Shown here piece after piece: positions 26,601 through 34,377 of a stretch of DNA of 64,000 bases; the first letter of the stretch is position 1, and each line of letters begins with the position of its first letter. The notes below the pieces were generated by a model. That model had not been told where the DNA came from. It searched no databases and saw nothing but the letters and a program-made list of their open reading frames with translations. This DNA is from Hyphomicrobiales bacterium (GTDB lineage: Bacteria; Pseudomonadota; Alphaproteobacteria; Rhizobiales; Xanthobacteraceae): NCBI GenBank assembly GCA_016185205.1, contig JACPOA010000032.1:155242-219241 (forward strand). The letters run 5' to 3'. The position numbers and the translations under genes were made by a program.

Positions 26601-27626
26601 TTGGTATTCGAGGGCCTCTTCACGCGCGTGCGCAACGGCGACCGTTCCGCCGAAGCGACGACGCAGACGCCGCCGGCCGCCACGCGGCCGGTGATCGGCT
26701 TAGCGCTCGGCGGCGGCGCCGCGCGCGGCTTCGCGCATATCGGCGTCATGCGCACGCTCGCTGCGCACGGCATCGTGCCGGACGTGATCGTCGGCACCTC
26801 GATCGGCGCCGTGGTCGGCGGCTGCTATGCCGCCAAGCAACTCGACGGTCTGGAGACCTGGGCGCGCACGCTGAGCGTGCGCGGCGTGCTCAGCTACCTC
26901 GATATCAGCCTGTCCGGCGCCGGCCTCATCCGCGGCAGCCACCTCGCCAAGCAGCTTGACGAGACGCTCTCCGGCGCTCGCATCGACGACCTGCCGATCC
27001 GCTTCGCCGCGATCGCCACCGAATTCAACACCGGCCATGAAATCTGGCTGACGCGCGGCCGGCTGGCTGAAGCGCTGCGCGCCTCCTATGCGCTGCCCGG
27101 AATCTTTCCGCCGGTGCTGATCGGTGGGCGCTGGCTGGTGGACGGCGCGCTGGTCAACCCGGTGCCGGTGTCGGCCGCGCGCGCGCTCGGCGCCAGGCTG
27201 GTGATCGCGGTCAATCTCAATTCCGATCTGTTCGGCCGCGGCACCATCATCTCCAGCCACGGCTCCGACGAGGCCGACGAGGCGGCCGACGAACAAGCCA
27301 AGCGGCAAGGCCTGCGCGGCATGTTCAGCGGCGAACGCTCATTGCGTCGGCAATTTCTCGGCCGACGCGGCCGCCCGGGCATTCCGACCGTGATGGTGGA
27401 AGCGTTTAACGTGATGCAGGACCGCATCACCCGCGCGCGGCTCGCCGGCGACCCGCCCGACGTGCTGATCAGCCCGCGGCTGGGGCCGCTCGGCTGGTTC
27501 GATTTTCATCGCGGCAGCGACGCGATCGCAATCGGCGCCGACGCGACGGAAAAATCAATGGGCGCGATCAACGAGGCGATCGCCGCACTGTCGACGACCG
27601 ACGTCAGCAATGGCGGCGCCAAGTAA
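26601..27626 (+). CDS. Patatin-like phospholipase (RssA-like)
   Basis: A 341-residue patatin-fold hydrolase with the glycine-rich oxyanion loop L-G-G-G-A-A-R-G-F-A-H-I-G, the nucleophile G-T-S-I-G and the catalytic Asp in V-D-G-A. It hydrolyses acyl esters of lipids, likely at the inner membrane; no signal peptide is seen. The TTG at 26601 with GGGGAGA eight bases upstream gives a normal N-terminus. An alternative GTG at 26469 would add 44 unassigned residues. It is convergent with a CBS-domain gene whose stop abuts its own. Confidence 0.85.
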   Translation: MVFEGLFTRVRNGDRSAEATTQTPPAATRPVIGLALGGGAARGFAHIGVMRTLAAHGIVPDVIVGTSIGAVVGGCYAAKQLDGLETWARTLSVRGVLSYLDISLSGAGLIRGSHLAKQLDETLSGARIDDLPIRFAAIATEFNTGHEIWLTRGRLAEALRASYALPGIFPPVLIGGRWLVDGALVNPVPVSAARALGARLVIAVNLNSDLFGRGTIISSHGSDEADEAADEQAKRQGLRGMFSGERSLRRQFLGRRGRPGIPTVMVEAFNVMQDRITRARLAGDPPDVLISPRLGPLGWFDFHRGSDAIAIGADATEKSMGAINEAIAALSTTDVSNGGAK

Positions 27627-28058
27627 TCAGGCGGTTTGGATATAGTCGCGCAGCGCTTCCGTCTCGCGCTCGACCTCTTCCACACGCTGCTTGACCACGT
27701 CGCCGATCGAGACGAGACCGACCAGTCTGTCCTTGGTCACCACCGGCAGATGGCGGAATTTTCCCGCGGTCATCCGCTCCATGATTTCGGCGATCGAGTC
27801 GTCCTCGCCGCAGGTCAAGACGTTGCGCGTCATCACCTGCCCGACCGGCAGCGCGAGCGCCTCGCCGCCTTGCTCGGAGAGCGCGCGCACGATGTCGCGT
27901 TCGGACAATATCCCGGCCAGGTGCCCTCCCGCGCCGCGGATCACCACCGCGCCGATGCGGTGTTTGCACAGCAATTGAACGGCGGCCGCCAGCGTAGCGG
28001 TCGGCTCGATGCAGATGACGTCGCCGCCTTTGGCGGCCAGGATTGTTTTGACGTTCAT
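27627..28058 (-). CDS. CBS-domain pair protein
   Basis: A 143-residue protein consisting almost entirely of two CBS motifs (about residues 8-65 and 73-130), the second with R-H-L-P-V-V-T. Bateman modules bind adenosyl ligands (AMP, ATP, SAM) and regulate partners. The first CBS carries I-L-S-E-R-D-I-V-R-A-L. No enzyme domain is attached, so it presumably acts on another protein. A GGGAG site precedes the ATG. Its coding end meets the patatin stop. Confidence 0.85.
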   Translation of the reverse strand: MNVKTILAAKGGDVICIEPTATLAAAVQLLCKHRIGAVVIRGAGGHLAGILSERDIVRALSEQGGEALALPVGQVMTRNVLTCGEDDSIAEIMERMTAGKFRHLPVVTKDRLVGLVSIGDVVKQRVEEVERETEALRDYIQTA

Positions 28059-28183
28059 GGGCAGTCTCCCTGAGCCCGGCGGCGGGGAGACCCGCGAATC
28101 CGAGCCAAGACCAACGATCCCGCCGACGCAATGGTTCCGTCAAGGACAAAGGCGGCGCGGACGGGCATCCGCGATCACATTAC

Positions 28184-28933
28184 TTAACGCCGCGTTGCAC
28201 CAATATCGTCATGTTGCGGCTGCTTTGGCGCCGGGTCGAACCAGGAAAACAGCAATAAGCCGGCGAGAAAGCCGCCGATATGCGCCTGCCAGGCCACCGG
28301 CTGATCGCTGCCGGTAAACGACAGCGAGCCGAGCCCGAATATGAGATTGATGCCGAACCATACGCCCAGAAAGATCAGCACGCGCGCATCGCTCAACACG
28401 CGTGTGAGCGGGATCGCCGGCACGCGATAGGCCTCGTCGTTGTCGGCGCGCAGCATGTTGAGCGGGCCGCCGCGCTGGAACGCAAACCGCATCGCCGCCG
28501 CCATCAGGCCGGAGACCGCCGCCGAGGCGCCGATCATCGGGAACTGCTCGCCGGCATGCGTGGCCAGATGCAGGGCGGCGCCCGCCGCCGCCGTCACCGC
28601 GAAGAACGCGATGAAGCGCAACGCGCCGAACCGCCGCGCCACCGCGCTGCCGAACGGCAGCAGCCAAACCGCGTTGACGCCGAAATGAGTCCAGTCGGCA
28701 TGGATCAGCGAATAGCTGACGAAGGTCCAAATCTCGGCGCCGAGGCCGCCCGGCAGCGCGCCGTCGAGCACCGCCGAGCTATCGTAGCGCGCCGGGATAA
28801 AGGCAAAGCGAATCAGGAACGCGATGTCCTGATCGTCGCTGAGCAGCAGCGTGCGCACGCCATGAACGAGCGCCAGCAGCGCCAGCACGACGAGCACGAC
28901 CGGGGGGATATTGAATAGCGGTTCGCGTTTCAC
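28184..28933 (-). CDS. Rhomboid-family intramembrane serine protease
   Basis: A 249-residue protein with about six hydrophobic helices. The catalytic Ser is in I-G-A-S-A-A-V-S-G and the His in W-Q-A-H-I-G-G-F-L-A-G. Rhomboids cleave single-pass membrane proteins within the bilayer. The GTG at 28933 (M-K-R-E-P-L-F-N-I-P-P) has GGAA nearby; the 137-codon extension of the open frame upstream has no family character. A strong terminator-like hairpin on the same strand lies 59 bp upstream of the start. Confidence 0.88.
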   Translation of the reverse strand: MKREPLFNIPPVVLVVLALLALVHGVRTLLLSDDQDIAFLIRFAFIPARYDSSAVLDGALPGGLGAEIWTFVSYSLIHADWTHFGVNAVWLLPFGSAVARRFGALRFIAFFAVTAAAGAALHLATHAGEQFPMIGASAAVSGLMAAAMRFAFQRGGPLNMLRADNDEAYRVPAIPLTRVLSDARVLIFLGVWFGINLIFGLGSLSFTGSDQPVAWQAHIGGFLAGLLLFSWFDPAPKQPQHDDIGATRR

Positions 28934-28991
28934 GAAGAGTTTCCGGTGGGGGCTTGAGTTACCCCGCTTGGCCGCTTGCCCGCAAGCCAAG

Positions 28992-29018
28992 AAAAAAAGG
29001 AGGGCTTTCGCCCTCCTT
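28992..29018 (-). terminator. Intrinsic terminator on the minus strand, upstream of rhomboid gene
   Basis: The arms 28997-29005 and 29010-29018 form a 9-bp perfect stem with a GAAA-type loop, and seven T residues follow on the minus strand. There is no minus-strand gene upstream, so it may end a small RNA or act as an attenuator for the rhomboid gene. Confidence 0.75.
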
Positions 29019-29235
29019 CGGCAGCTTTGTGTGGATCGGCGACGACAATAGGCCATTCGACGCCGGCTGCAATTCGGTTGCGATGTTAACATTAATTTGC
29101 ATGGCCGGCCGCGCGTCTGCGCTCCCGGCACGCCCCCTGCTCCGCCTGTTTCGTCGCGGCGAAAAGCCGGCGCGTCTGTCCCGATCGGGGACAGCAAGAC
29201 GCCGGCGCCGTCTCGCGACGGAACAGGTGGCGCCC

Positions 29236-29844
29236 ATGAAGCATCCGTCCACGCGCGCGGTGTACGCTTATTGGAACGAAAAGCGGGGTCACCGTGCGGC
29301 GCCCGATCGCGCCGACATCGATCCGGCCGCCATCCGCCATGCACTCGGCGATACCTTCATGCTGGCGGCGGATTTCGTCGATGAACTGCGCTTCCGCCTG
29401 GCCGGCACGCGCGTCTGCGCGCTGTTCTGCCACGAGATCAAAGGCGAAGCCTTTGCCGAGCTCTGGAGCGAGGACAGCCGCGAGCGGATCGAAGCCCTGC
29501 TTGCCATCCTCCATGACGAGACGCTGGGCGCGGTCGCCGGCGTCACCGCCCGCACCGCCGACGGCAGCGACGCCGATCTGGAAATCCTGCTGTTGCCGCT
29601 TGCCCATGTCGGGCATGCCCGCATTCGCGCACTCGGCGTGCTGGCGCCGGTGGTGCCGCCCTATTGGCTCGGGGAAAAGCCGGTGGTCGAGCTCGTGCTC
29701 GGCACGCTGCGCCATATCGGGCCGGAAACCGAACGTTTGGGCGCGCCGCAATTCGCATCGACCCCGGTCGGTGGCCGCCGGCGTCACGGCTTCGTGGTCT
29801 ATAGCGGCGGCCGCGAGATGTCGTCGGGCGAGCGGACCGGCTAA
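29236..29844 (+). CDS. PAS_5-type PAS-domain protein
   Basis: A 202-residue protein matching the alphaproteobacterial PAS_5 family: Y-W-x-x-x-R-G x4 A-P-x-R-x-D-I-D-P-A-A-I near residues 10-30, then F-R-L-A-G-T-R-V and a central beta-scaffold. These are stand-alone sensory/ligand-binding modules of unknown output, often annotated only as PAS-domain proteins. The ATG at 29236 gives the family-like start M-K-H-P-S-T-R. It precedes a PilZ protein on the same strand, hinting at a signalling neighbourhood. Confidence 0.8.
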   Translation: MKHPSTRAVYAYWNEKRGHRAAPDRADIDPAAIRHALGDTFMLAADFVDELRFRLAGTRVCALFCHEIKGEAFAELWSEDSRERIEALLAILHDETLGAVAGVTARTADGSDADLEILLLPLAHVGHARIRALGVLAPVVPPYWLGEKPVVELVLGTLRHIGPETERLGAPQFASTPVGGRRRHGFVVYSGGREMSSGERTG

Positions 29845-29899
29845 CGCGCCGTTAACGATAGCCCAATAGGGTCATTGGCTGCAGGAAAACGCCCCCAAT

Positions 29900-30535
29900 A
29901 TGCCAGTCGCCATGGCAGTGCCGATGACCAAGACGAGAATTGTGCCCCGGTCCGAGGAACGCCGGCGGCATCAGCGCGTCAAGGTCAACCTGCTCGGGCG
30001 CTACATGCTGTCCGACCGCCGCGAGTTTCCCTGCCAGGTCATCGATATGTCGCCGGGCGGTATGGCGGTGGTGGCGCCGGTGTGCGGCAATCCGGGCGAG
30101 CGCGTGATCGCCTATGTCGATCATCTCGGCCGGCTCGAGGGCAAGATAGCACGTCTGCTCGACAACGGCTTCGCTATGACCATCTCGGCGACCTCGCGCA
30201 AGCGCGACAAGCTCGCCGCCCAGCTCACCTGGCTGGCCAACCGGCAAATCCTCAATCTGCCGGAAGACCGCCGCCACGGCCGCTTCACGCCGCGCAATGC
30301 GCTGGGACGACTGATCCTGCCGAACGGCACCAATGTCGCCTGCCGCGTGATCGACCTGTCCGCCTCGGGCGCCGCGATCGCGATCGCTCCCGACCTGCTG
30401 CCGGCGATAGGCGCCGCCGTCACCATCGGCAAGACGACGGGCCGGGTGGTCCGTCACATCGAAGACGGCTTCGCCATCGAATTCACCCGCCTGCAGCATC
30501 CCGACTCCATCGAAGACAACGTCACCGGCGAATAG
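29900..30535 (+). CDS. Double PilZ-domain protein
   Basis: A 211-residue protein with two PilZ domains. The first shows R-R-x-H-Q-R (R-x3-R) at about residues 16-21 and D-M-S-P-G-G near 50. The second shows R-R-H-G-R-F near 120 and D-L-S-A-S-G near 150. PilZ domains bind cyclic-di-GMP through those Arg and (D/N)-x-S-x-x-G residues, so both domains look competent. Alternatively one may act only structurally. The GGDEF-EAL gene at 55.7 kb is a possible source of ligand; no direct link is visible. Confidence 0.85.
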   Translation: MPVAMAVPMTKTRIVPRSEERRRHQRVKVNLLGRYMLSDRREFPCQVIDMSPGGMAVVAPVCGNPGERVIAYVDHLGRLEGKIARLLDNGFAMTISATSRKRDKLAAQLTWLANRQILNLPEDRRHGRFTPRNALGRLILPNGTNVACRVIDLSASGAAIAIAPDLLPAIGAAVTIGKTTGRVVRHIEDGFAIEFTRLQHPDSIEDNVTGE

Positions 30536-30886
30536 CGTCACCGCGCCGTAAACGCCGCGCCTGCAATTGCGCGCGTCGGCAGCGGCGATTCACATCTGTC
30601 GCGCCTGGCCACGGCGATCGGCGCGACAAAGCTCCACCCCACTGAAGGTAAACGTGACGCGCGCGCGCGCGCGTGCAGACGCGCCAACGTTGACTTAAGT
30701 CAATTAACGTATAAAATTTTAGCTAAATTGTATTCTATACGTTTTTAATCGAGTTATATTTGAAATTATACTGTATTCGTCTCTTGCTTTAGTTTGGTTA
30801 TCCTCAAAATGACTTGCTAGATTTAGCGGCGCTGCAAAAATTTTGTGACAAATGTGGTCCCAACAAGACGAGAAGGGGCCACAACA
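30536..30886. other. AT-rich 351-bp intergenic region with palindrome and CG tract
   Basis: No gene was found. An alternating CG tract is at 30657-30673. A 14-bp perfect palindrome TTGACTTAAGTCAA is at 30690-30703. A strongly AT-rich stretch of ~110 bp lies at 30700-30810, very unlike the flanking GC-rich DNA. It probably contains the promoter for the downstream peptidase; no clear -10/-35 pair was assigned. Confidence 0.6.
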
Positions 30887-31555
30887 ATGGGCGGGCGTTT
30901 CGAACGGACACTGCGGACCGGCCGCGCGCTGGTCATTGCCGGTGCGGCGGTACTGGCGGCCTCGGCAGGCGCCAGCGCCGCCAATGAGCGCACCGCTTCG
31001 CTCGGCGGCTTTTCGGCGAATGAGCACATCGTGTTTGCCACCGTCGGCGAGCCGACGAAGACGCCGATCGGCTGGGTCGAGTTCTGCATCGAATACAAAC
31101 CGGAATGCGCGACCCGGCCGTCGGCACCGCGCGACGTCGTGCTCACGCCCAAGGCCTGGTCCGACATGGTCAAGGTCAACGCCTGGGTCAACGACAGCAT
31201 CCATCCGGTCACAGACCTCGAACATTGGGGCGTGGTCGAGCGCTGGAATTATCCCGACGACGGCAAGGGCGACTGCGAGGACTATGTGCTGCTCAAGCGG
31301 CGCATGCTGATGCAGGCCGGCTGGCCGCGCGAGGCGCTGCTCATCACGGTGGTGCGCGACAAGAAGGGCGACGGCCATGCCGTGCTCACGGTCAAGACCA
31401 ATCGCGGCGAGTTCGTGCTCGACAACCAGGAATCGCAGGTCTTGGCCTGGAACAAGACCGGCTACCGCTTCGTGAAACGCCAATCGCAATCCGATCCGAA
31501 TACTTGGGTCGCACTCGGCGAACCGCGCTCGCCGGCCACGGTCTCGGCACGCTAA
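30887..31555 (+). CDS. Transglutaminase-like cysteine peptidase (BTLCP/LapG-like)
   Basis: A 222-residue secreted protein (signal peptide ~1-32, A-S-A-A-N). The Cys-His-Asp triad is readable: G-D-C-E-D-Y, G-D-G-H-A-V and V-L-D-N. Such bacterial transglutaminase-like cysteine peptidases include LapG, which releases surface adhesins under c-di-GMP control. A PilZ protein lies upstream but no LapD-type partner is adjacent. The start MGGRFERTL at 30887 follows AAGGGGCC. It is followed by a hairpin that probably ends transcription. Confidence 0.85.
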   Translation: MGGRFERTLRTGRALVIAGAAVLAASAGASAANERTASLGGFSANEHIVFATVGEPTKTPIGWVEFCIEYKPECATRPSAPRDVVLTPKAWSDMVKVNAWVNDSIHPVTDLEHWGVVERWNYPDDGKGDCEDYVLLKRRMLMQAGWPREALLITVVRDKKGDGHAVLTVKTNRGEFVLDNQESQVLAWNKTGYRFVKRQSQSDPNTWVALGEPRSPATVSAR

Positions 31556-31653
31556 CAGTTCTATCCGCGTCGTCGCTTGAGCTGATCTGAAACGAGGAAT
31601 TCGCGCTCCCGGTCACGTCCCCACCCCTCCCCGTCCCCAGACCGGGTTCGCGA

Positions 31654-31683
31654 GCGGCCGGCCCTCCCCCAAGGGCCGGCCGC
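31654..31683. terminator. Perfect GC hairpin between convergent peptidase and mutase genes
   Basis: The arms 31654-31665 and 31672-31683 are perfect 12-bp inverted copies (GCGGCCGGCCCT) with a 6-nt loop. A short TTTT follows five bases later on the plus strand. It probably terminates both converging transcripts. Confidence 0.65.
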
Positions 31684-31712
31684 ACCCTATTTTGGCAGGC
31701 CCCCGCGCGCGC

Positions 31713-33404
31713 TCAAAACACTGGCGTCTCGCGGTAGCTGCCCCAAAGGCCTTTGAGCTTCTCGATGATATCGCCCATGGTGGCGCCATTGGCGACCAGC
31801 GCGATCGTGATCGGCATGATGTTGGCCCGCTCGTCCTTCGCCACCGCGACCAGTTCTTCGAGCAGCGCATTCACCTTGGCATTGTCGCGGGTGGCGCGCA
31901 CACGGCGGGTGCGGGCGATCTGCCGTTCGGCGGTCGTCGGATCGTAGGGGTGGGTCTCGATCCCGGCCTCCTCGTCGCGCATGACGAATTTGTTCACGCC
32001 GATCACCGACTTCTCGCCGTTCTGCTTGCGCAATGCCGTTTCATAGGCGAAATCGGCGATCTGCTTCTGGAACCAGCCTTCCTCGATCAGCTTGATGGTG
32101 CCGCCGTGGGCGTCGACATAATCGAGGATTTCGAAAATGCGCTTTTCGTATTCGTCGGTCAGGCTCTCGACCAGATAGGAGCCGCCGAGCGGATCGACGA
32201 CATTGGTGACATTGGTCTCTTCCGCGATGATCTGCTGGGTGCGCAGTGCCATGCGCATGGCGTCCTCGGTCGGGATGGCGAAAGCTTCATCGTAGCCATT
32301 GGTGTGCAGCGATTGGCAGCCGCCGAGCACGGCCGAGAGCGCCTGCAAGGCGGTGCGCACAATATTGATCTGATGTTGCGGTTTGGTCAGCGTCGCCGCC
32401 GCGGTCTGGCAATGGAACCGCAGCCGCATCGAATCTTGATTCTTGGCGCCGAACCGGTTTTTCATGATCTTGGCCCAGCAGCGGCGCGCGGCGCGGAACT
32501 TGGCGATCTCCTCGAAAAAATCGCCCTGCGCCACGAAATAGAAGGCGAGCCGCGGCGCGAACTTGTCCACGTCCATGCCGGTCTTCAGCGCCTCTTCGAC
32601 ATAGACGATGCCGTTGGCCAGCGTGAACGCCACTTCCTGCAACGGCGAGGAGCCGGCTTCCGAGATATGGTAGCCGGAAATATTGATCGGATTGTAGCGC
32701 TTCATGTGTTCGGCGCAGTAGGTGATGGCGTCGCGCACGATCCGCACCGAGGGCGCGATCGGATAACAGTATTCCTTCTGCGCCATGTATTCCTTGAGGA
32801 TGTCGGCCTGGATGGTGCCCGACAGCTTGTTGAGATCAAGGCCGCGCTTCTGCGCCAGCGCCACATACATCGCCAGCAGAATCCATGCGCTCGGATTGAT
32901 CGTCATCGACACCGATATGTTCTCCAGATCGATGCCGTCGAACAGCGCCTCCATGTCGGCAAGCGTATCGATGGCGACGCCCTCGCGCCCGACCTCGCCC
33001 TCGCTCATCGGATGATCGGAATCGTAGCCCATGAGCGTCGGCATATCGAAATCGGTCGACAGCCCGGTCTGGCCCTGGGCAATCAAGAACTTGAATCGTT
33101 TGTTGGTGTCCTCGCCGGTGCCGAAACCGGCGATTTGCCGCATGGTCCAGAACCGGCTGCGGTACATGGTCGGATAGGGCCCGCGCGTGAACGGATAGCG
33201 GCCGGGCAGCCCGATGTCCTCGATCGGCGTGCCGGCGACGTCGGCCGCGGTGTAGACGCGCTTGAGCGGAATATCGCCGATCGTGAAGAACTGCTCGCGG
33301 CGCTCGGCCTGTTTCTTCAGAAACGCCGCGACCTCGTTCGCCTCCCAGGCGGCGATCTCGCTCTCCAGACGGTCAAGCGATTTTTGATCGAGGATCTTGT
33401 TCAT
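31713..33404 (-). CDS. hcmA: 2-Hydroxyisobutyryl-CoA mutase, large subunit
   Basis: A 563-residue B12-dependent acyl-CoA mutase TIM-barrel subunit. It has R-Q-I-A-G at 89-93, with Ile91 where methylmalonyl-CoA mutase has Tyr and isobutyryl-CoA mutase has Phe, and S-T-D-F-D with Asp118 where methylmalonyl-CoA mutase has Ala. These match Ile90 and Asp117 of Aquincola HcmA, the residues that select 2-hydroxyisobutyryl-CoA over methylmalonyl-CoA (recalled from published work). The enzyme rearranges 2-hydroxyisobutyryl-CoA to 3-hydroxybutyryl-CoA. It is last in small subunit-ligase-MeaB-mutase, and overlaps MeaB by 32 bp. Confidence 0.85.
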   Translation of the reverse strand: MNKILDQKSLDRLESEIAAWEANEVAAFLKKQAERREQFFTIGDIPLKRVYTAADVAGTPIEDIGLPGRYPFTRGPYPTMYRSRFWTMRQIAGFGTGEDTNKRFKFLIAQGQTGLSTDFDMPTLMGYDSDHPMSEGEVGREGVAIDTLADMEALFDGIDLENISVSMTINPSAWILLAMYVALAQKRGLDLNKLSGTIQADILKEYMAQKEYCYPIAPSVRIVRDAITYCAEHMKRYNPINISGYHISEAGSSPLQEVAFTLANGIVYVEEALKTGMDVDKFAPRLAFYFVAQGDFFEEIAKFRAARRCWAKIMKNRFGAKNQDSMRLRFHCQTAAATLTKPQHQINIVRTALQALSAVLGGCQSLHTNGYDEAFAIPTEDAMRMALRTQQIIAEETNVTNVVDPLGGSYLVESLTDEYEKRIFEILDYVDAHGGTIKLIEEGWFQKQIADFAYETALRKQNGEKSVIGVNKFVMRDEEAGIETHPYDPTTAERQIARTRRVRATRDNAKVNALLEELVAVAKDERANIMPITIALVANGATMGDIIEKLKGLWGSYRETPVF

Positions 33405-34377
33405 GGTCGGGCTCCCGCAACAGCGAAGAATTCAACAGTTCATTGGCGAGGCTATAGGGATCGGCTTCGCGCCGCATGAGCTTTGCGGCGAGCGGCGCGC
33501 TCGCCCTGGCGATGGCGGCGCCGAAGCGATCGAGCAGCAGATTGTCGGCGGTCTTGCGCAGCCGGAATTGCGCGATCGCCAGGCGGCGCTGCTGCCCGGC
33601 CTCGGATTCCAACCCAAACCGTCGATGCTGCTCGATCGCGACGATCAGTTCATCGATGCCCTGGCCCGACACCGTGCTGGTGCCAACGACCGGGAGTTGC
33701 CAGGCGGATTTTGCCGCCGCGCGCAGCCCGAGTGTCAGCATCTGCTTGAGATCGATCAGCGTGCGATTGGCATCGCTGCGGTCGCATTTCGACACCACGT
33801 GAATGTCGGCGATCTCGAGAATGCCGGCCTTGATCGCCTGGATCTCGTCGCCCAACCCCGGCGCCGACACCACGATGGTGGTGTGCGAGGCGCGCACGAT
33901 CTCGACCTCATCCTGGCCGACGCCGACGGTTTCCAGAATGACGGTGTCGAAGCCGGCAACGTCGAGAATATCGACGGCGTCGAGCGCGGCACGCGCCATG
34001 CCACCGGTGGCCCCGCGCGTCGCCATCGAGCGGATATAGACGCCAGGATCGTTGGCCATGTCGCTCATGCGGATGCGGTCGCCGAGAATGGCGCCGCCGG
34101 AATAGGGGCTGGAAGGATCGATCGCGACGATGCCGACCTTCGCCCCCTTGGCGCGCAGCTTTTCGGTGAGCTTGCCGACCAGCGTGGACTTGCCGCTGCC
34201 CGGAACGCCGGTGAGGCCGATGACGTGGGCCGCTCCGGCGAGCTTGTAGATGCGCGCGAGCGCCTCGTGCACTTCCGCCGCCCCGCTCTCGGCGCGCGAG
34301 ATCAGCCGCGCGATCGCGGCCGGCTCGCCGGCCTGCACGCGATCCACCAAGGCGACGGATGCAACGGCGCGGCTCAA
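33373..34377 (-). CDS. MeaB-type G-protein chaperone of the acyl-CoA mutase
   Basis: A 334-residue SIMIBI-class GTPase: Walker A G-V-P-G-S-G-K-S-T (about 57-65), then D-P-S-S-P-Y-S-G-G-A-I-L-G-D-R-I-R, T-V-G-V-G-Q-x-E-x-x-V, and S-K-C-D for guanine recognition (normally NKxD, here S-K-C-D). MeaB/MeaH loads and protects adenosylcobalamin in the mutase. The TTG at 34377 overlaps the ligase stop (TTGA), so it is translationally coupled and preferred over the 203-codon upstream extension. Its end overlaps the mutase start by 32 bp. Confidence 0.9.
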   Translation of the reverse strand: MSRAVASVALVDRVQAGEPAAIARLISRAESGAAEVHEALARIYKLAGAAHVIGLTGVPGSGKSTLVGKLTEKLRAKGAKVGIVAIDPSSPYSGGAILGDRIRMSDMANDPGVYIRSMATRGATGGMARAALDAVDILDVAGFDTVILETVGVGQDEVEIVRASHTTIVVSAPGLGDEIQAIKAGILEIADIHVVSKCDRSDANRTLIDLKQMLTLGLRAAAKSAWQLPVVGTSTVSGQGIDELIVAIEQHRRFGLESEAGQQRRLAIAQFRLRKTADNLLLDRFGAAIARASAPLAAKLMRREADPYSLANELLNSSLLREPDHEQDPRSKIA

